Shown: piece after piece, positions 63,597 to 64,000 of the stretch
Position numbering within the stretch: position 1 is the first letter of the stretch
Layout: every line of letters begins with the position of its first letter
Source: Pseudomonadota bacterium
GTDB lineage: Bacteria; Pseudomonadota; Alphaproteobacteria; Acetobacterales; Acetobacteraceae
DNA length: 64,000 nucleotides
Assembly (NCBI GenBank): GCA_019351895.1
Contig: JABBOH010000003.1
Coordinates: forward strand, 151,975-215,974
Reading direction: 5' to 3'
Notes under the pieces: generated by a model
What the model was told of the DNA's origin: nothing
Seen by the model: only the letters and a program-made list of their open reading frames with translations
The model's database searches: none
Position numbers and translations under genes: made by a program

Positions 63597-64000
63597 ATGC
63601 CGGACCCGATGCGCCCCCATCGTGAACCTTCGACCGTCGCCCTGACGCTGGCCGCGCTGACGCTGACCGCGTTGACGCTGGCGGGGGCCGCGCTGGGCGG
63701 CGCGAGCCCCGCTGCGGCGCAGGTATCGGTAGACCTCAACGCGTTGAACCCGCTCGGCGGGTCCCACCTGCCGTCGCCTCCACCCGTCTCGCCGCACCAC
63801 GCCCGTCATCTGCGGCACCACGAGCGTCACCTCGCCCGCATCCGGCGCGCGCACCATGCGACACCGAAGACAGCCGTCGCGAACGCGACCCCGCACGAAG
63901 GCCAGGGCACCAAAACGGGCACGAAAGCGGGCACGAAAGCGGGCACGAAAGCGGGCACCAAAGGGGGCACGAAGGTGGGCGCGATCCAGCATCCGAAGGA
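63597..64000 (+). CDS. Secreted low-complexity protein, 5' part (possible OmpA family)
   Basis: The frame is open to the window end, so only 134 residues are seen. A signal peptide (Thr/Leu/Ala-rich, ending near AAAQ at residue 41) is followed by VSVDLNALNPLGG, then a His/Arg-rich stretch and a Gly-Thr-Lys repeat. ATG 63609 is an alternative start. The VDL-x-x-L pattern after the signal recalls OmpA-family envelope proteins in related bacteria, but the decisive C-terminal domain would lie outside the window. Confidence 0.6.
   Translation, partial: MPDPMRPHREPSTVALTLAALTLTALTLAGAALGGASPAAAQVSVDLNALNPLGGSHLPSPPPVSPHHARHLRHHERHLARIRRAHHATPKTAVANATPHEGQGTKTGTKAGTKAGTKAGTKGGTKVGAIQHPK
63906..63977 (+). 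repeat. 12-bp tandem repeat (Gly-Thr-Lys-Ala) in the terminal gene
   Basis: Six copies of GGCACGAAAGCG (last two divergent) encode GTKA/GTKT/GTKG/GTKV units in the partial secreted protein. Unit length keeps the frame. Confidence 0.85.

Overview
The window is GC-rich chromosomal DNA (roughly 68-70 % G+C by eye) from an alphaproteobacterium, most likely of the order Rhodospirillales. The evidence is the dusB-ntrB-ntrC-ntrY-ntrX block, an NDUFS4-like complex I protein, a squalene/phytoene-synthase-like protein of the complex I assembly type, DUF1127 and DUF1328 genes, MlaA, and an intergenic small RNA that looks like the alphaproteobacterial mmgR/alpha-r8 family. No rRNA, CRISPR array, insertion sequence, integrase or prophage gene was found.

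Positions 1-17.4 kb are mostly housekeeping: mlaA; a tightly packed metF-uvrD/pcrA-prmA-deacetylase operon; DUF1127 with a clear terminator; aminopeptidase P followed by a GT4 glycosyltransferase; a small secreted repeat protein; a GT9 and a GT14 glycosyltransferase; alaS; a small RNA; an AcuC-like deacetylase with a DUF192 protein; tRNA-Pro(TGG); the NDUFS4-like gene; and tRNA-Arg(TCT).

Positions 17.46-32.64 kb are accessory. Thirteen genes lie head to tail on the minus strand, starting directly beside the tRNA-Arg gene. In transcription order they are a carrier protein, an MBOAT acyltransferase, an SGNH-like membrane protein, a tandem alpha/beta hydrolase with altered nucleophile elbows, a second carrier protein, an AMP-ligase, an SDR, an O-acylhomoserine sulfhydrylase, a homoserine O-acyltransferase, a PLP decarboxylase, a possible heme-oxygenase-fold protein, a FATP-like acyl-CoA ligase, and a LuxR-type regulator with PAS domains. 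Part of this set resembles a Dlt- or alginate-acetylation-type acyl-transfer machine, and part resembles an unassigned pathway making a modified amino acid or amine. This is the best candidate for an undescribed system.

Positions 32.9-42.0 kb form a sugar uptake and catabolism locus: an FrcBCA-type ABC transporter, a beta-propeller lactonase, an aldo/keto reductase, a LacD/YihT-type aldolase, a ROK kinase, a small P-loop kinase and a SorC-type regulator. The substrate cannot be read from the sequence.

Positions 42.1-64 kb return to core genes: kdsD, rpmG, a CLC channel with CBS domains, DUF1328, an orphan LivK-like binding protein, a quinone oxidoreductase-hydrolase-SDR operon, sodB, yajC, a DUF815 ATPase, ntrX-ntrY-ntrC-ntrB-dusB, ispF, epmB-efp (translation factor EF-P and its lysine-modifying enzyme), suhB, and the start of a secreted low-complexity protein that runs off the end.
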